The notes: generated by a model not told the origin, from the letters alone. Positions 19,048-28,457 are shown, counted from the stretch's first letter. The stretch is 64,000 nucleotides of DNA from Gymnodinialimonas sp. 57CJ19 (GCF_038396845.1 NZ_CP151587.1:1338001-1402000), one strand, 5' to 3'. Numbers and translations: made by a program.

Positions 19048-19407
19048 ATGCGGCGGAAAGCAAAGATCGTTGTGAAAGTTGCGCTGACCCTCGTTCTGGT
19101 GGTGGGCATGGTCTTGTCGGCCAATGTTCGAGTGGTCTCGCACGATCTGTCTGAACTTACGAAAATCGTTGCGGAACATGACGCCGGGATTGAAGAACAC
19201 GGTCATGCACATGATGACGCCGTGGATCTGATAGACGCATATCATGGACACTCCCATGATGTGGCGGATCACGATCACAACATCGCGTTCCTGCCGCCAC
19301 GAACACCCTCCATTACTGTCCTGCCGACAGGAAGCACTTGGGCATTGGCCAACAACGTCTTAGAGGATCAAAGCGACTTCGGCCTAGAGAGACCGCCGCG
19401 AGTGTGA
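19048..19407 (+). CDS. Small His-rich secreted or anchored protein
   Basis: A 119-residue protein with an N-terminal hydrophobic segment (VVKVALTLVLVVGMVLSANV) and a His/Asp-rich stretch (EEHGHAHDDAV, YHGHSHDVADHDH). It heads the operon divergent from the nickel-type repressor, with GGAG 11 bases before the ATG. No named domain is recognised. It probably binds metal in the periplasm and may pass it to the HupE-like protein; this is inference. Confidence 0.7.
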   Translation: MRRKAKIVVKVALTLVLVVGMVLSANVRVVSHDLSELTKIVAEHDAGIEEHGHAHDDAVDLIDAYHGHSHDVADHDHNIAFLPPRTPSITVLPTGSTWALANNVLEDQSDFGLERPPRV

Positions 19408-19461
19408 AGATGCACCTTTGAGGTGCTGTCTTCCTCCATATTCACCAAGCGGAAAACCACA

Positions 19462-20196
19462 ATGATATACAACCGATCCCATGGGTCGGGGCCATTGTCA
19501 CATCCAATGCGACAATCCCTGATCTTTTTTGCCGTAGTCTTGCTGGCGCTCTTGGCCCTTGCAAGTTCAGCCTCTGCCCATGCCGTCACTGAGGGTGACG
19601 CAGGCTACATCCAAGAGATCAGCGGGATGCACCTGATCCCCTTTATGTATCTGGGGGCCAAACACATGGTCACCGGCTATGACCACCTGCTGTTCTTGTT
19701 TGGGGTCGTCTTCTTTCTCTACAGAATGAAGCACGTCGCCATCTACGTCAGCTTGTTTGCCATCGGCCATTCGACCACGATGCTGGCAGGGGTATACTTT
19801 GGCTGGAACGTGAGTTCCTACCTCGTCGACGCCATCATTGGCCTCTCGGTGGTTTACAAGGCCCTCGACAATTTGGGTGCCTATCAACGGTGGTTCGGGG
19901 TTCAGCCTAACACCAAGGCTGCAACTTTGATCTTTGGCTTTTTCCACGGATTAGGCCTGGCCTCCAAAATCCTAGATTACGACATCGCTCAAGATGGGCT
20001 GCTACCAAACCTATTGGCCTTCAACGTGGGCGTTGAGATCGGTCAATTGATCGCTCTCGCTATGATCCTGATCGTGATGGGATACTGGCGAAAAACAACG
20101 TCCTTCTGGAAACACGCATACACCGCAAACGTCGCAATGATGTCCGCCGGGTTCATTCTGATCGGGTATCAGATGACCAGCTACTTCGTCGCTTGA
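19462..20196 (+). CDS. HupE/UreJ family membrane protein
   Basis: A 244-residue inner-membrane protein with a signal-like start (ending ASSASAHA), then about six membrane helices. The segment GAKHMVTGYDHLLFLFGV is the family's His-x-Gly-Asp-His-type metal motif, and GFFHGLGLA is also conserved. HupE/UreJ proteins carry nickel or cobalt, mostly inward or for urease/hydrogenase maturation; neither enzyme is in this window. Position next to a nickel-type repressor and exporter supports nickel handling. ATG 19462 is chosen over one 39 bases upstream because the signal peptide follows it. Confidence 0.85.
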   Translation: MIYNRSHGSGPLSHPMRQSLIFFAVVLLALLALASSASAHAVTEGDAGYIQEISGMHLIPFMYLGAKHMVTGYDHLLFLFGVVFFLYRMKHVAIYVSLFAIGHSTTMLAGVYFGWNVSSYLVDAIIGLSVVYKALDNLGAYQRWFGVQPNTKAATLIFGFFHGLGLASKILDYDIAQDGLLPNLLAFNVGVEIGQLIALAMILIVMGYWRKTTSFWKHAYTANVAMMSAGFILIGYQMTSYFVA

Positions 20197-20216
20197 TCCT
20201 ATTGGAGACTAAGAAG

Positions 20217-20855
20217 ATGCATAATGGAAACAAACCAAACCTCGACGAGTTGCCGACCTCAGCCCAACTAATCAAATCCACAATCATCGCTGCAGTCGCG
20301 GCGATAGTTATCCTTGTGACGGTCGTTCTGCCTGCGGAATTCGGGATTGATCCAACTGGCGTCGGTGGGGTGATCGGCCTTGCTGAAATGGGCGAGATCA
20401 AAGGACAACTTGCCGAAGAGGCCGAAGCCGACCGCCTGCTGGAACTTCAGAACGATGGGACGATTGAAGAGCAATCCAGCTTCATCGACGGGGTTTTCGG
20501 TCTCATTGTTGGCGCGGCACACGCACAAACCATCGATGCCGAATGGACAGATCAATACACTGTCACATTGACCCCAGGCGAAGGCATCGAAGTTAAACTG
20601 GTAATGGAAGAGAGTGCAGTAGCCGAGTTCCTTTGGGTAGCCGAAAACGGCGTCGTGAACTTCGACCTGCATGGCGACGGTGGAGGACAAAACATTAGCT
20701 ATGAGCGGGGCCGTGGAGTTCCTGGTGCCGAAGGTGTCTTAACGGCTGCTTTCACCGGCAATCACGGCTGGTTCTGGCGCAATCGCGATGACCAAGACGT
20801 GACAGTCACGCTCTACGTTCGGGGCGATTACAGCGGGATGGTACTGCCGGAATAA
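20217..20855 (+). CDS. Membrane-anchored periplasmic protein next to HupE
   Basis: A 212-residue protein with one N-terminal membrane anchor (IIAAVAAIVILVTVVLPAEF) and a periplasmic part that is mostly beta-rich (ITA-like domain ending WRNRDDQDVTVTLYVRGDY). A HGDGGG segment and the GNHGWFWRN motif are notable. Proteins of this kind are annotated only as transmembrane anchor proteins and travel with HupE. RBS GGAG precedes ATG 20217. It is probably co-transcribed with the two upstream genes; function unknown. Confidence 0.75.
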   Translation: MHNGNKPNLDELPTSAQLIKSTIIAAVAAIVILVTVVLPAEFGIDPTGVGGVIGLAEMGEIKGQLAEEAEADRLLELQNDGTIEEQSSFIDGVFGLIVGAAHAQTIDAEWTDQYTVTLTPGEGIEVKLVMEESAVAEFLWVAENGVVNFDLHGDGGGQNISYERGRGVPGAEGVLTAAFTGNHGWFWRNRDDQDVTVTLYVRGDYSGMVLPE

Positions 20856-20863
20856 CGCTATAG

Positions 20864-20889
20864 TGGCCCCTGGCGTGCGTTGGGGGCCA
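20864..20889 (+). terminator. Possible terminator after the HupE operon
   Basis: TGGCCCC and GGGGCCA form a 7-bp stem with a 12-base loop, nine bases beyond the last gene. No T-run follows. Confidence 0.45.
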
Positions 20890-20911
20890 TCACACCGAAG
20901 TCGACGGAGAG

Positions 20912-21043
20912 CCCTGCATTCGTTTTGACCGAATGTTCCATTCCGAAGGCCTGACAGCGTCGGACCCGGTGGTGGTCGATACGCCGCTGACGCGCATTGC
21001 GTCAGATCACCTTCCGATCAAGGCGACATTTAGCTGGTCCTAA
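20912..21043 (+). pseudogene. C-terminal relic of an endonuclease/exonuclease/phosphatase family gene
   Basis: An open frame ending at TAA 21041 reads RFDRMFHSEGLTASDPVVV, then TRIASDHLPIKATFSW. The SDHLPI block is the conserved C-terminal Asp-His of the EEP superfamily. Everything upstream of the relic is missing and an in-frame TAG lies at 20861. It overlaps the cls stop region, so it marks a rearrangement scar between the HupE operon and cls. Confidence 0.55.
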
Positions 21044-22488
21044 AGGAGGGGTGACGCCAATCGCGCCATGCTGTCTTTGAACCGAGACAGGCGAGGTCTT
21101 GCGGCGTATTCGTCAACATCAAACGGCCGACAGCCATTGAGGTCTTCCACAAACGCCGACACTAGTTTTGCCGATACTTCTTCATCATAAATGACAGCCG
21201 TTAGCTCGTAGTTGATGCTGAATGACCTGATGTCCCAGTTGGCCGACCCGATCGAGCAAATCTTGCCGTCAACGCAGATTGTCTTGGCGTGTAGGTACCC
21301 TGCTTCATACATTTGGACATCAACACCGGCCCGTGCGATTTCGGCTGCGAAAGTGTTTGCGGCCCAGTAGGGCAAGATTTGCCCAGGGCCAGATGACGAG
21401 ATCATCACCTGCACATCCACACCTGAAAGCGCCTTCATTTTCAGGGCTTCACTGATCGTCTCATCAAGAATGAAGAACGGCGACTGGATCAAAACTTGAT
21501 GTTGTGCGGTTGTAATCATCTCGAAATACAGCTGACGGATCGCCTCGTATTCGCTGTCAGGCCCCGACAAGCAGATCTGCACAGGCAAAAAGGCTCCATC
21601 GGTCGTTTCAGACAACTCTGCGAAATATGGCGCCGGATCTAGGTCTTCGCCGGTGGCGTTTATCCAATCGACCAAGAAGATGCTTTGCAGAGCCCAAACA
21701 GCACTCCCCTCAACTTGGATGTGGGTATCACGCCAGCGATCAAATCCGGCGGGTGGGGCAATATGCTCATCACCGATGTTAAGTCCGCCGGTGAACCCTA
21801 TGAGCCCGTCGATGACTGCGATTTTGCGGTGGTTGCGGTAGGATATGGTGTGGATACGCCACAAGGACGAGAAGGGCATGATCTGGATGCCCGCATCACG
21901 GGCCTGCCGCAGGTACCGACGGCTGAGCATAGAGAAACTTCCGATGGGGTCGTACAGGATGCGAACCTCAACCCCCTGCGCAACTTTTCGTGTCAGAAGA
22001 CTCAACAATTGGTCGCCAAAGCTGTCTGCGTTCCAACTGTAATAGTGCAGATGAATGGAGTGCGCGGCCTGCTCCATTGCGGCGATCATTGCAGGAAAGG
22101 CGAGGTCGGCATTCTGCAACACCTGCAACTTGTTGTTCGTGGTGACCATCGAATTGCTGTTGGAATGAAGCAGTTTGGCTAACCGAGAGGCGGTTCGGTT
22201 CGTCGATTGAAACCGCTCCAAAGAGATGTTGTGTTCAGCCTCAATGTGCGCAAACGACGCGGCCATTGCGTCGGGCACACCCTGTTCCGTCATCTTGAAT
22301 TTTCGCACAAACGCTTTATGGCCGCGCCCAAAGAACAAATAGATGCCCAAGCCGATTAGCGGCAGTAAGGCAAAGACAAGCATCCAAGCGAAGGTCGATT
22401 TCGGGGTGCGGTTTTCAGAAATTATGAAAGCCACCACGCTAAGCATGTATGACCCAATAAAGAGTTGAAGGATCAAAGTCGCGGACAT
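21040..22488 (-). CDS. cls: Cardiolipin synthase
   Basis: A 482-residue phospholipase D-superfamily synthase condensing phosphatidylglycerol molecules into cardiolipin. Two N-terminal membrane segments (LILQLFIGSYMLSVVAFII; FAWMLVFALLPLIGLGIYLF) are followed by two HKD motifs: HRKIAVID and HAKTICVD. Length is normal for ClsA. The start is placed at ATG 22488 with AGGATC upstream; a TTG 30 bases further up is possible. It is alone and minus-strand, so it is a passenger in the metal island; extra cardiolipin could affect membrane robustness, but nothing in the sequence ties it to metal control. Confidence 0.93.
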   Translation of the reverse strand: MSATLILQLFIGSYMLSVVAFIISENRTPKSTFAWMLVFALLPLIGLGIYLFFGRGHKAFVRKFKMTEQGVPDAMAASFAHIEAEHNISLERFQSTNRTASRLAKLLHSNSNSMVTTNNKLQVLQNADLAFPAMIAAMEQAAHSIHLHYYSWNADSFGDQLLSLLTRKVAQGVEVRILYDPIGSFSMLSRRYLRQARDAGIQIMPFSSLWRIHTISYRNHRKIAVIDGLIGFTGGLNIGDEHIAPPAGFDRWRDTHIQVEGSAVWALQSIFLVDWINATGEDLDPAPYFAELSETTDGAFLPVQICLSGPDSEYEAIRQLYFEMITTAQHQVLIQSPFFILDETISEALKMKALSGVDVQVMISSSGPGQILPYWAANTFAAEIARAGVDVQMYEAGYLHAKTICVDGKICSIGSANWDIRSFSINYELTAVIYDEEVSAKLVSAFVEDLNGCRPFDVDEYAARPRLSRFKDSMARLASPLL

Positions 22489-22930
22489 CGTTGATCCTGA
22501 TCTGGTCTGGAGTTGCAAAGGATCTAGGATACGCGGCCCTCAGCCAAATGAAAATGCTCAGCGCAACTCTGGCTGGCAATAATCGGATGTGGAGCGCCGC
22601 GATGGATCGCGCCGGCGTTGCCCGGCATCGGCAAGGGAATGCATGCCGACGTTGCGACCCAACTTTAAGTGGAGCGTTCGTGGCGTCACTTGCCACCAAA
22701 GAAAGTAGATATTGTCGACGCAACTAGCCCCATTCAATGGACTAAAATTCAGAATAATCTACACAAACGTCTTTGGCTGTCGCCGCAGGGATTGGGTCCT
22801 TCTTAGTCGATCTAAGTCCGAAAGGACGGTCAATTCAGCTCTAAGCAGTCATTCAATGCTTGATGCGACAAAAGCATGCATGCGTCCTTCTCTACCGTTG
22901 GTCGGATTGCATTCGATATCCACATGCAGC
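22489..22930. other. Intergenic gap between cls and the fatty acid hydroxylase gene
   Basis: About 440 bases with no supported gene on either strand. It contains the cls upstream region; no terminator or operator was recognised. Confidence 0.45.
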
Positions 22931-23797
22931 TCACCGCTTCTTCGCGGTCTCACGATTAATCGGATAACCGCTTGCAGGACCTTTTACGGGCTGCACTAAC
23001 ATCCGGTCGAGCCAAAGGTCCCGTCTTGTCCGGAATTGCTCGATCCCGATCGTCATTCCTTCGTGTCCATCTGTCGGTTGCGCTTTGTAGGTGCCGAGCA
23101 ATCTATCCCACCAAGGAAGGTTAAAACCGAAGTTGCTATTCGTCTCCTCCGGTCGGATCGAGTGATGAACGCGGTGCATGTCTGGCGTGACTACGATCAG
23201 ACGGAGGAGGCGGTCCGCAAGCCTCGGCAGCCGAATGTTGGAGTGATTGAACATGGCCGTCGCATTCAAGAGAACCTCGAAGATCAACACGGCAACGGCG
23301 GGTGGGCCCAAAGCCAATACGACCGCGAGCTTGATCCCCATCGACAACAGAATTTCCAAAGGATGAAAGCGCAAGCCTGTGGTCACATCAAACGCGAGGT
23401 CGGCGTGATGCATCCGGTGTAGTCGCCAGAGTGCGGGGACCGCGTGGAACAACACGTGCTGCAGATAGATTGCCAGATCAAGAACGAGGACCGAAACCGC
23501 GAGTGCGATCCAATCAGGCGTGCCAAAGATATTGAATAGGCCCCAGCCCCGGTCCTCTGCCATGACCGCCAAACCGACTGCAAGGATCGGGAAACTCAGC
23601 CGCAACACAATCGTATCGACCACCACCAAGGCCAGATGGTTTGTCCAGCGGATGACGCGCGGGATCTCCACCCGCCTCCGTGGCACGGCCAATTCCCACA
23701 ACGCCATCACCACCAGAACGCCGAGAAACACGACGAGGCGAAGCTGCGGTTCAGTGGCAAGAAAGGACTCGAGCATTTGTGCCGTCGAAGCCTCCAT
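22931..23797 (-). CDS. Sterol desaturase / fatty acid hydroxylase superfamily protein
   Basis: A 288-residue di-iron membrane hydroxylase. About five membrane segments carry the His clusters HVLFHAVPALWRLHRMHH, HPLEI, FNHSN and MHRVHHS, which match the family's metal-binding pattern. The substrate is unknown (lipid, carotenoid or sterol-like). It ends about 440 bases from cls and begins 22 bases from the stop of the multicopper oxidase gene, so it may be the last gene of that transcript. Confidence 0.85.
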   Translation of the reverse strand: MEASTAQMLESFLATEPQLRLVVFLGVLVVMALWELAVPRRRVEIPRVIRWTNHLALVVVDTIVLRLSFPILAVGLAVMAEDRGWGLFNIFGTPDWIALAVSVLVLDLAIYLQHVLFHAVPALWRLHRMHHADLAFDVTTGLRFHPLEILLSMGIKLAVVLALGPPAVAVLIFEVLLNATAMFNHSNIRLPRLADRLLRLIVVTPDMHRVHHSIRPEETNSNFGFNLPWWDRLLGTYKAQPTDGHEGMTIGIEQFRTRRDLWLDRMLVQPVKGPASGYPINRETAKKR

Positions 23798-23819
23798 TTA
23801 GTGGTCCGCGGCGCGGACG

Positions 23820-25229
23820 TCAGGTGACGGTGAACTGGCCCATCATACCAGCGTCTTCATGTTCAAGGATATGGCAATGGAACATGAACGGTGTCGTGTC
23901 GCTTGCGGGCTGGTCGAACCGGGCCAGGATTTCGGCCTCTCCCGGTATCAAGACGGTGTCCTTCCAGCCGGTGTTCTCGGGCCGAGGCGGAGCGCCGTTC
24001 TCGGTCAGCACCCGGAACCGCACGCCATGGACGTGGAACGGGTGCGCAACCATAGAGCTGCGAACATGCCAACGCTCGACCGTTCCAAGTGCGACGTCGA
24101 AATTTATCCTGCGCATATCGAAGGGACGTCCGTTAATAGCGAACCCGCCACCACCCCTCATCATGCCACCCATACCCATATCGAGCGAGAACTGCCGGTT
24201 TGCGACCTCGGCCCCTAACAAGTCTTCAAGCACTCCGTCCAGTTGATCTGGCAGGTGGGTAATCCGCGTGGGTAGTGTCGCGTCGGTCCCGAACTGCAAG
24301 ACGCCATAGGCCTGGCTTGGATCACTCATCAGTACCGGAGCCCCATCGCCCGAGAAATCGACAAGGATCTCAGCCCGCTCTCCGGGGGCAAGGCGCAGTG
24401 TGTCGAGCGCAACAGGCGCGGGCAGAAAGCCGCCATCCGTCGCCACAAGGTGCATCGGCTGCGTATCATCGAAAAAGAGCGTGTAGATGCGCGCATTTGA
24501 GCCGTTGAGCAGACGTAAGCGCACGATCCCATGCGGTACCACCGCCGTGGCACCGGCCTGACCGTTGACGAGCATCCGGTTGCCTGTGAACCCATGCATC
24601 CTATTCATCATGGATGGATTGTAGACCATGCGCCCAGAGGCATCGAACCGCCGGTCCTGCAAAACCAATGTCAGATCATCGACCCCATAGGTGGACGGCA
24701 GACCGCGCGCGTCGTCCTCGCCATCAGTCACGTGAATAACTCCGGCTAGCCCGAAGTAAACCTGCTCGGCAGTTCGCTCATGGATATGCGAGTGATACCA
24801 GATAGTTGCTGGATCTTGCGCAATCGTCATTTCTGGTTGCCATGTCGCGCCAGGCGCGATCGGAAGGTGCGGACCGCCGTCATGCTCTCCGGGCACCAAA
24901 AGGCCATGCCAGTGCGCGCTGATAGGTTCATCGAGTGTATTTTGCACCTCGGCGGCTAGTTCGCCGTTCTGAAGAACAATGGTCGGACCCAGATACTCTT
25001 GATTGAACCCGGCGGTTGGCGTGCTTGGCCCACCGAGAAAACCGCTGCTGCCCGCTTGCGTCGCAAGGGACAGCCGACTCGTCGCCCGTGTGTCGAGAAG
25101 TGGCGGCATGGCAAGGCGCGTAAGTGGCCCTTGGCCCTGAGCTGATGCCAGCCGGGCAGACGATTGAAACAGGACACCCGCTGTCGCAAGTGCTGCGGAG
25201 GTCGAGGTCAGGAACTTACGTCGTTTCAT
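23820..25229 (-). CDS. Multicopper oxidase, CueO/SufI type (copy 1)
   Basis: A 469-residue periplasmic laccase-like oxidase, probably oxidising Cu(I) to less toxic Cu(II). A twin-arginine signal (MKRRKFLTSTSAALATAGV) suggests export of the folded enzyme. All four copper motifs are present: HWHG, WYHSHIHERT, HPFHVHG and FHCHILEHEDAGMMG (type 1 Met axial ligand). There is a GMGGMMRGGGG segment but no long Met-rich insert like that of E. coli CueO. It probably forms a transcript with the hydroxylase gene. No CueR-type box was found upstream. Confidence 0.92.
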   Translation of the reverse strand: MKRRKFLTSTSAALATAGVLFQSSARLASAQGQGPLTRLAMPPLLDTRATSRLSLATQAGSSGFLGGPSTPTAGFNQEYLGPTIVLQNGELAAEVQNTLDEPISAHWHGLLVPGEHDGGPHLPIAPGATWQPEMTIAQDPATIWYHSHIHERTAEQVYFGLAGVIHVTDGEDDARGLPSTYGVDDLTLVLQDRRFDASGRMVYNPSMMNRMHGFTGNRMLVNGQAGATAVVPHGIVRLRLLNGSNARIYTLFFDDTQPMHLVATDGGFLPAPVALDTLRLAPGERAEILVDFSGDGAPVLMSDPSQAYGVLQFGTDATLPTRITHLPDQLDGVLEDLLGAEVANRQFSLDMGMGGMMRGGGGFAINGRPFDMRRINFDVALGTVERWHVRSSMVAHPFHVHGVRFRVLTENGAPPRPENTGWKDTVLIPGEAEILARFDQPASDTTPFMFHCHILEHEDAGMMGQFTVT

Positions 25230-25400
25230 TTTGTCCTTTCAGTGCCCGATAGTGCTTATGCAAATGGAAATCCCGATGCGTCGTTCGCTTGTGGAATTGG
25301 AGCGGGCCGATTTGTCGGCTTAAATCCACGTATTAGGATTGCCGCAACGGCCTCAAGTCTGGGGCCATTGCGGGGTCACGAGCGCCGAGTGAGGCGCGCC

Positions 25401-25772
25401 TCACTCGGCCAGCAATTTCTTACGTTCTGCAAATTCCTCGGAGTCGATCTCTCCCTTGGCGTATCGCTCCTTGAGCAGCGCCAAGGCTCGGTCGTGCGCG
25501 ACGTGACCGCTGCTGCCAGGTCCGGCCACACCGAAAAGACGCAAGAGATAAATGATCCCGGCCACGATCGCGACCAAGATCAAGATCATGAATATCGGGC
25601 CAAGGACCATGCCGAAGCCGCCCCATTGGTTGCCACCCCACATCATATCGTGTCCATGCGCGTAGGAGCCGTAACGATCCGGGATTTCACCGACCTGTGC
25701 CATCGCCGACGTCGCGACAAACCCGCCTGCGGTCACAATGCCCGAGACAATTGCAGTTTTCCTGTGGTCCAT
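25401..25772 (-). CDS. Small SHOCT-domain membrane protein
   Basis: A 123-residue protein with a signal-like start, a GSYAHGHDMMWGGNQWGG metal-binding-looking stretch, one strong membrane helix (LGPIFMILILVAIVAGIIYLL) and a C-terminal SHOCT domain (LALLKERYAKGEIDSEEFAE). SHOCT proteins of this layout often accompany copper oxidases. ATG 25772 (MDHRK) is chosen over one eight codons upstream. Function is unknown; a role as a membrane oligomerisation or copper-site partner of the neighbouring oxidase is inference. Confidence 0.78.
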   Translation of the reverse strand: MDHRKTAIVSGIVTAGGFVATSAMAQVGEIPDRYGSYAHGHDMMWGGNQWGGFGMVLGPIFMILILVAIVAGIIYLLRLFGVAGPGSSGHVAHDRALALLKERYAKGEIDSEEFAERKKLLAE

Positions 25773-26006
25773 TCTGTGTCTCCATTTGCATGGCATCTAA
25801 TCGCGCCATTCGTTACCCCTAGTGAGAAAGCGGGGTGCAGTCGCTGATGTGGATCAATACGACAGGGCCGAGTTGCGGTAACCTGCACGCGAGATACTCA
25901 ATCGGGGATCTTGCCACGAAGCGCCCAAAATAGTCGCGAACGATCGATCTCCGCGCGGTGTCGCCAAGCCGGCGTCTCAGGGCGCAAAATCGAGGAGCGC
26001 ATTCCA

Positions 26007-26393
26007 GTGACATATACGATCAATCGCCATTTCATCGACGCCACATTCGACGAGATCGACAGGCGTACCCGCGCTGCCCTTGCGGACAACGGCTTCGGCG
26101 TTCTGACCGAAATCGACGTCAAGACGACGATGAAGAAGAAACTGGGTTTGGAGATGCGGCCGTATCGCATTCTAGGGGCCTGCAACCCGAAGATGGCCTT
26201 TGAGGCCATCGGGATGGAACCGCGTGTTGGCGCGATGTTGCCCTGCAACGTGATCCTGCGCGAGGTCGATGGCGGCGTTGAAGTCAGCGCGATCGATCCG
26301 GTGGCCTCTATGCAGGCGATCGAGAATCCGGCGCTGCATGCTGTCGCGGGTCAGGTTCGCGATCTACTTAGGCAGGCCATCGAAGCGATCTGA
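26007..26393 (+). CDS. DUF302 family protein
   Basis: A 128-residue soluble protein of DUF302. It has the family opening (HFIDATFDEIDRRTRAAL) and the conserved GACNPKMAFEAI and LLPCNV-like block (MLPCNVILREVDGGVEV). The Cys residues in GACNP and LPCNV are conserved. GTG 26007 is chosen because AGGAG precedes it at good spacing and family proteins start near this point. DUF302 genes are common in metal and redox islands; function unknown. It is followed by the truncated second TGase-cation efflux copy. Confidence 0.82.
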   Translation: MTYTINRHFIDATFDEIDRRTRAALADNGFGVLTEIDVKTTMKKKLGLEMRPYRILGACNPKMAFEAIGMEPRVGAMLPCNVILREVDGGVEVSAIDPVASMQAIENPALHAVAGQVRDLLRQAIEAI

Positions 26394-26473
26394 AATGAGG
26401 ATTCATGTGGCTTTTTCGCGGTGGTGGCTGCCGTCAGGATCGATGGGATCAGTGAATAGTACGCTGCGCCATC

Positions 26474-26569
26474 GCGCGGGTGCGCGCGATCAGGCGCGGG
26501 CATGTGCCTCGAGTCCCGGGCCTCACCCTGCCAAATCACAGCCTTGAGGGCACGAACCATGCCGCATGA
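26474..26569 (+). pseudogene. 3' relic of a second transglutaminase-like gene
   Basis: This stretch translates as ARVRAIRRGHVPRVPGLTLP and ends TNHAA-stop. That aligns with the last 30 or so residues of the transglutaminase-like gene at 42126-42896. Only the last ~90 bases remain, in frame and without stops. Homology starts abruptly near 26474. The same gene order (transglutaminase end overlapping CDF start) shows that a two-gene cassette was duplicated. Confidence 0.75.
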
Positions 26570-27290
26570 CCACGGCCACGCCCAAATTGACCCGGACTCC
26601 GGCGACAGGCGTGTCTCCATTGCCATCTGGGCGAATGGCCTTCTGACGGTCGCGCAGATCGTGGGCGGGGTGCTCTCGGGCAGCCTCGCGCTGATCGCAG
26701 ATGCACTTCACAACTTTTCCGATATGGCGTCTCTGGTCATTGCGTTTGGCGCGCGCAAGATCGCCCGCCGTTCTGCTGACGAGAATATGACCTTCGGCTA
26801 TGGCCGGATCGAGATCGTGGCTGCGCTAATCAATTACACGACGCTCATCCTTGTCGGGGTCTACCTGATCTATGAGGGCGGAATGCGCATGATCGATCCG
26901 CCGGAAGTGCAGGGCTGGACGGTCGTGATCATCGGGGGTGTGGCGCTTGGTGTCGATACGCTGACGGCACTGCTGACCTATTCGATGCAGAAGGACAGCG
27001 TGAATATCCGCGCTCTGTTTCTTCACAACTTGTCTGATGCGCTTGCTTCGGTGGCGGTCATCGTTGGCGGATCGCTGATCATCCTCTATGACATGCGGTG
27101 GGTTGATCCGGCCATCACCATCGGCATCGCGCTCTACATTCTGTACTTGGCGGTTACGGAAATTGGAGGTCCGATCCGAACCCTGATGCTCGGCAGTCCG
27201 CCCGACATGGATAACGCTGCGGTCGTCGACGCGATGCGCGGCGTAGACGGTGTCGCAGACGTTCATCACGTCCTGAGCCTCCCCCTTTGA
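26559..27290 (+). pseudogene. Truncated cation diffusion facilitator, interrupted by an IS
   Basis: This is the first 238 codons of a CDF metal exporter, the same gene as 42886-43848. The reading frame is intact through GGVDGVADVHHV, then ends in five residues (LSLPL) encoded by the left end of the insertion sequence. The C-terminal cytoplasmic domain is missing, so the product is probably non-functional, although all six membrane helices (with metal-site motif ALHNFSDMASL) remain. The first ~93 bases differ at many positions from the intact copy, but 26652-27256 is identical to it. Confidence 0.85.
26652..27256 (+). repeat. 605-base identical repeat of 42979-43583
   Basis: Copy 1 of a direct repeat inside the two CDF genes. 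By eye every base matches copy 2. Left of it, about ten differences fall within 93 bases; right of it a few differences occur before the IS. Sharp identity boundaries suggest gene conversion. Confidence 0.85.
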
Positions 27291-27330
27291 AGTGGTCCGC
27301 CCCTATAGTTAGGAAAGCGGAGGACCATAG

Positions 27331-27609
27331 ATGGCCATTAAGAGACCCAAGCCGGAAGAGATTGTCGTGAAGTTACGGCAGGTTGAAGTTCTGATGGGGC
27401 AAGGCATGCCCCGGATTGACGCGATCCGTCAGATCAGCGTGACTGAACAAACCTATTATCGCTGGAAGAAGAAGTACGGCGGAATGGGCACAGAACAGCT
27501 CAAGGAACTGAGGCGGCTACAGAAAGAAAACGAGCGCCTTAGGCGTGCGGTTTCTGACCTGACATTGGACAAGTTGATCTTGAAGGAGGCCGCATCGGGA
27601 AACTTCTGA
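27331..27609 (+). CDS. IS3-family transposase OrfA (copy 1)
   Basis: A 92-residue helix-turn-helix protein of the IS407-type OrfA: basic start ([18 protein letters not shown]), HTH ([17 protein letters not shown]), leucine-zipper-like coil ([18 protein letters not shown]), ending [17 protein letters not shown] ribosome site precedes ATG 27331. The full transposase is normally made by -1 frameshifting near the end (AACTTCTGA), giving [16 protein letters not shown] at about 27584 lies upstream of that site and could stimulate frameshifting or start orfB. Confidence 0.9.
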   Translation: MAIKRPKPEEIVVKLRQVEVLMGQGMPRIDAIRQISVTEQTYYRWKKKYGGMGTEQLKELRRLQKENERLRRAVSDLTLDKLILKEAASGNF

Positions 27610-27641
27610 GCCCTTCGCGTAGGCGGGCCTGCATTGATCAT

Positions 27642-28457
27642 GTGCGCTGCAAAATGAAGGTTTCCGAGCGTCGTGTTTGCCGCGTGTTGGGCCAGCATCG
27701 ATCAACGCAGCGACGGTTACCATGTGGGCGTGCTGACGAAGAACGCTTGATCGCAGATATGATCGAGCTGACGCGCCAGTTTGGTCGATATGGCTACCGT
27801 CGGGTTGCCGCCTTGTTGAGAGACGCAGGTTGGCAGGTGAATGACAAACGTGTGGAATGCCTGTGGCGGCGTGAGGGGCTAAAAGTGCCAATGAAACAAC
27901 CAAAGAAGGGGCGGCTCTGGCTGAATGATGGGTCGTGCGTCCGGCTGCGCCCTGAGTATCGCAATCATGTCTGGTCGTACGACTTCGTACATCACCGAAC
28001 AGACGACGGCAGGGCCTTTAGAACGCTCAACATCTTGGATGAACACAGCCGGGAATGCCTGGCGATCAGGGTGAAGCGGAAGCTGAACTCGACCGAGGTC
28101 ATCGACGCCCTGACGGATTTGTTCATCCTGCGAGGAGTTCCTGCCTACATCAGGTCAGACAATGGCCCGGAGTTCATCGCCGAAGCTGTCAGGAATTGGA
28201 TCAAAGCCGTGGGAGCCAAGACGGCTTACATTGAGCCCGGGTCACCCTGGGAAAACGGATATTGCGAGAGCTTCAACGGGCGAATGCGTGATGAATTGTT
28301 GAACGGCGAGATCTTCTACTCGCTGCGTGAAGCCCAGATCATCATTGAAAGATGGAGGAACCATTACAACACCAAACGACCACATAGTGCTCTGGGCTAC
28401 CGCCCACCTGCGCCAGAGGCCATCGTTCCGATGGACCAAAGGCCCATCATGCACTAA
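27642..28457 (+). CDS. IS3-family transposase OrfB, DDE domain (copy 1)
   Basis: The catalytic half of the transposase, with rve/DDE fold. The acidic triad is visible in [23 protein letters not shown] and [15 protein letters not shown]. The frame is open upstream to about 27606, so the functional product is probably the OrfAB fusion; GTG 27642 is only the first conventional start. No stops or obvious damage, so this copy may be active. Confidence 0.9.
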   Translation: MRCKMKVSERRVCRVLGQHRSTQRRLPCGRADEERLIADMIELTRQFGRYGYRRVAALLRDAGWQVNDKRVECLWRREGLKVPMKQPKKGRLWLNDGSCVRLRPEYRNHVWSYDFVHHRTDDGRAFRTLNILDEHSRECLAIRVKRKLNSTEVIDALTDLFILRGVPAYIRSDNGPEFIAEAVRNWIKAVGAKTAYIEPGSPWENGYCESFNGRMRDELLNGEIFYSLREAQIIIERWRNHYNTKRPHSALGYRPPAPEAIVPMDQRPIMH

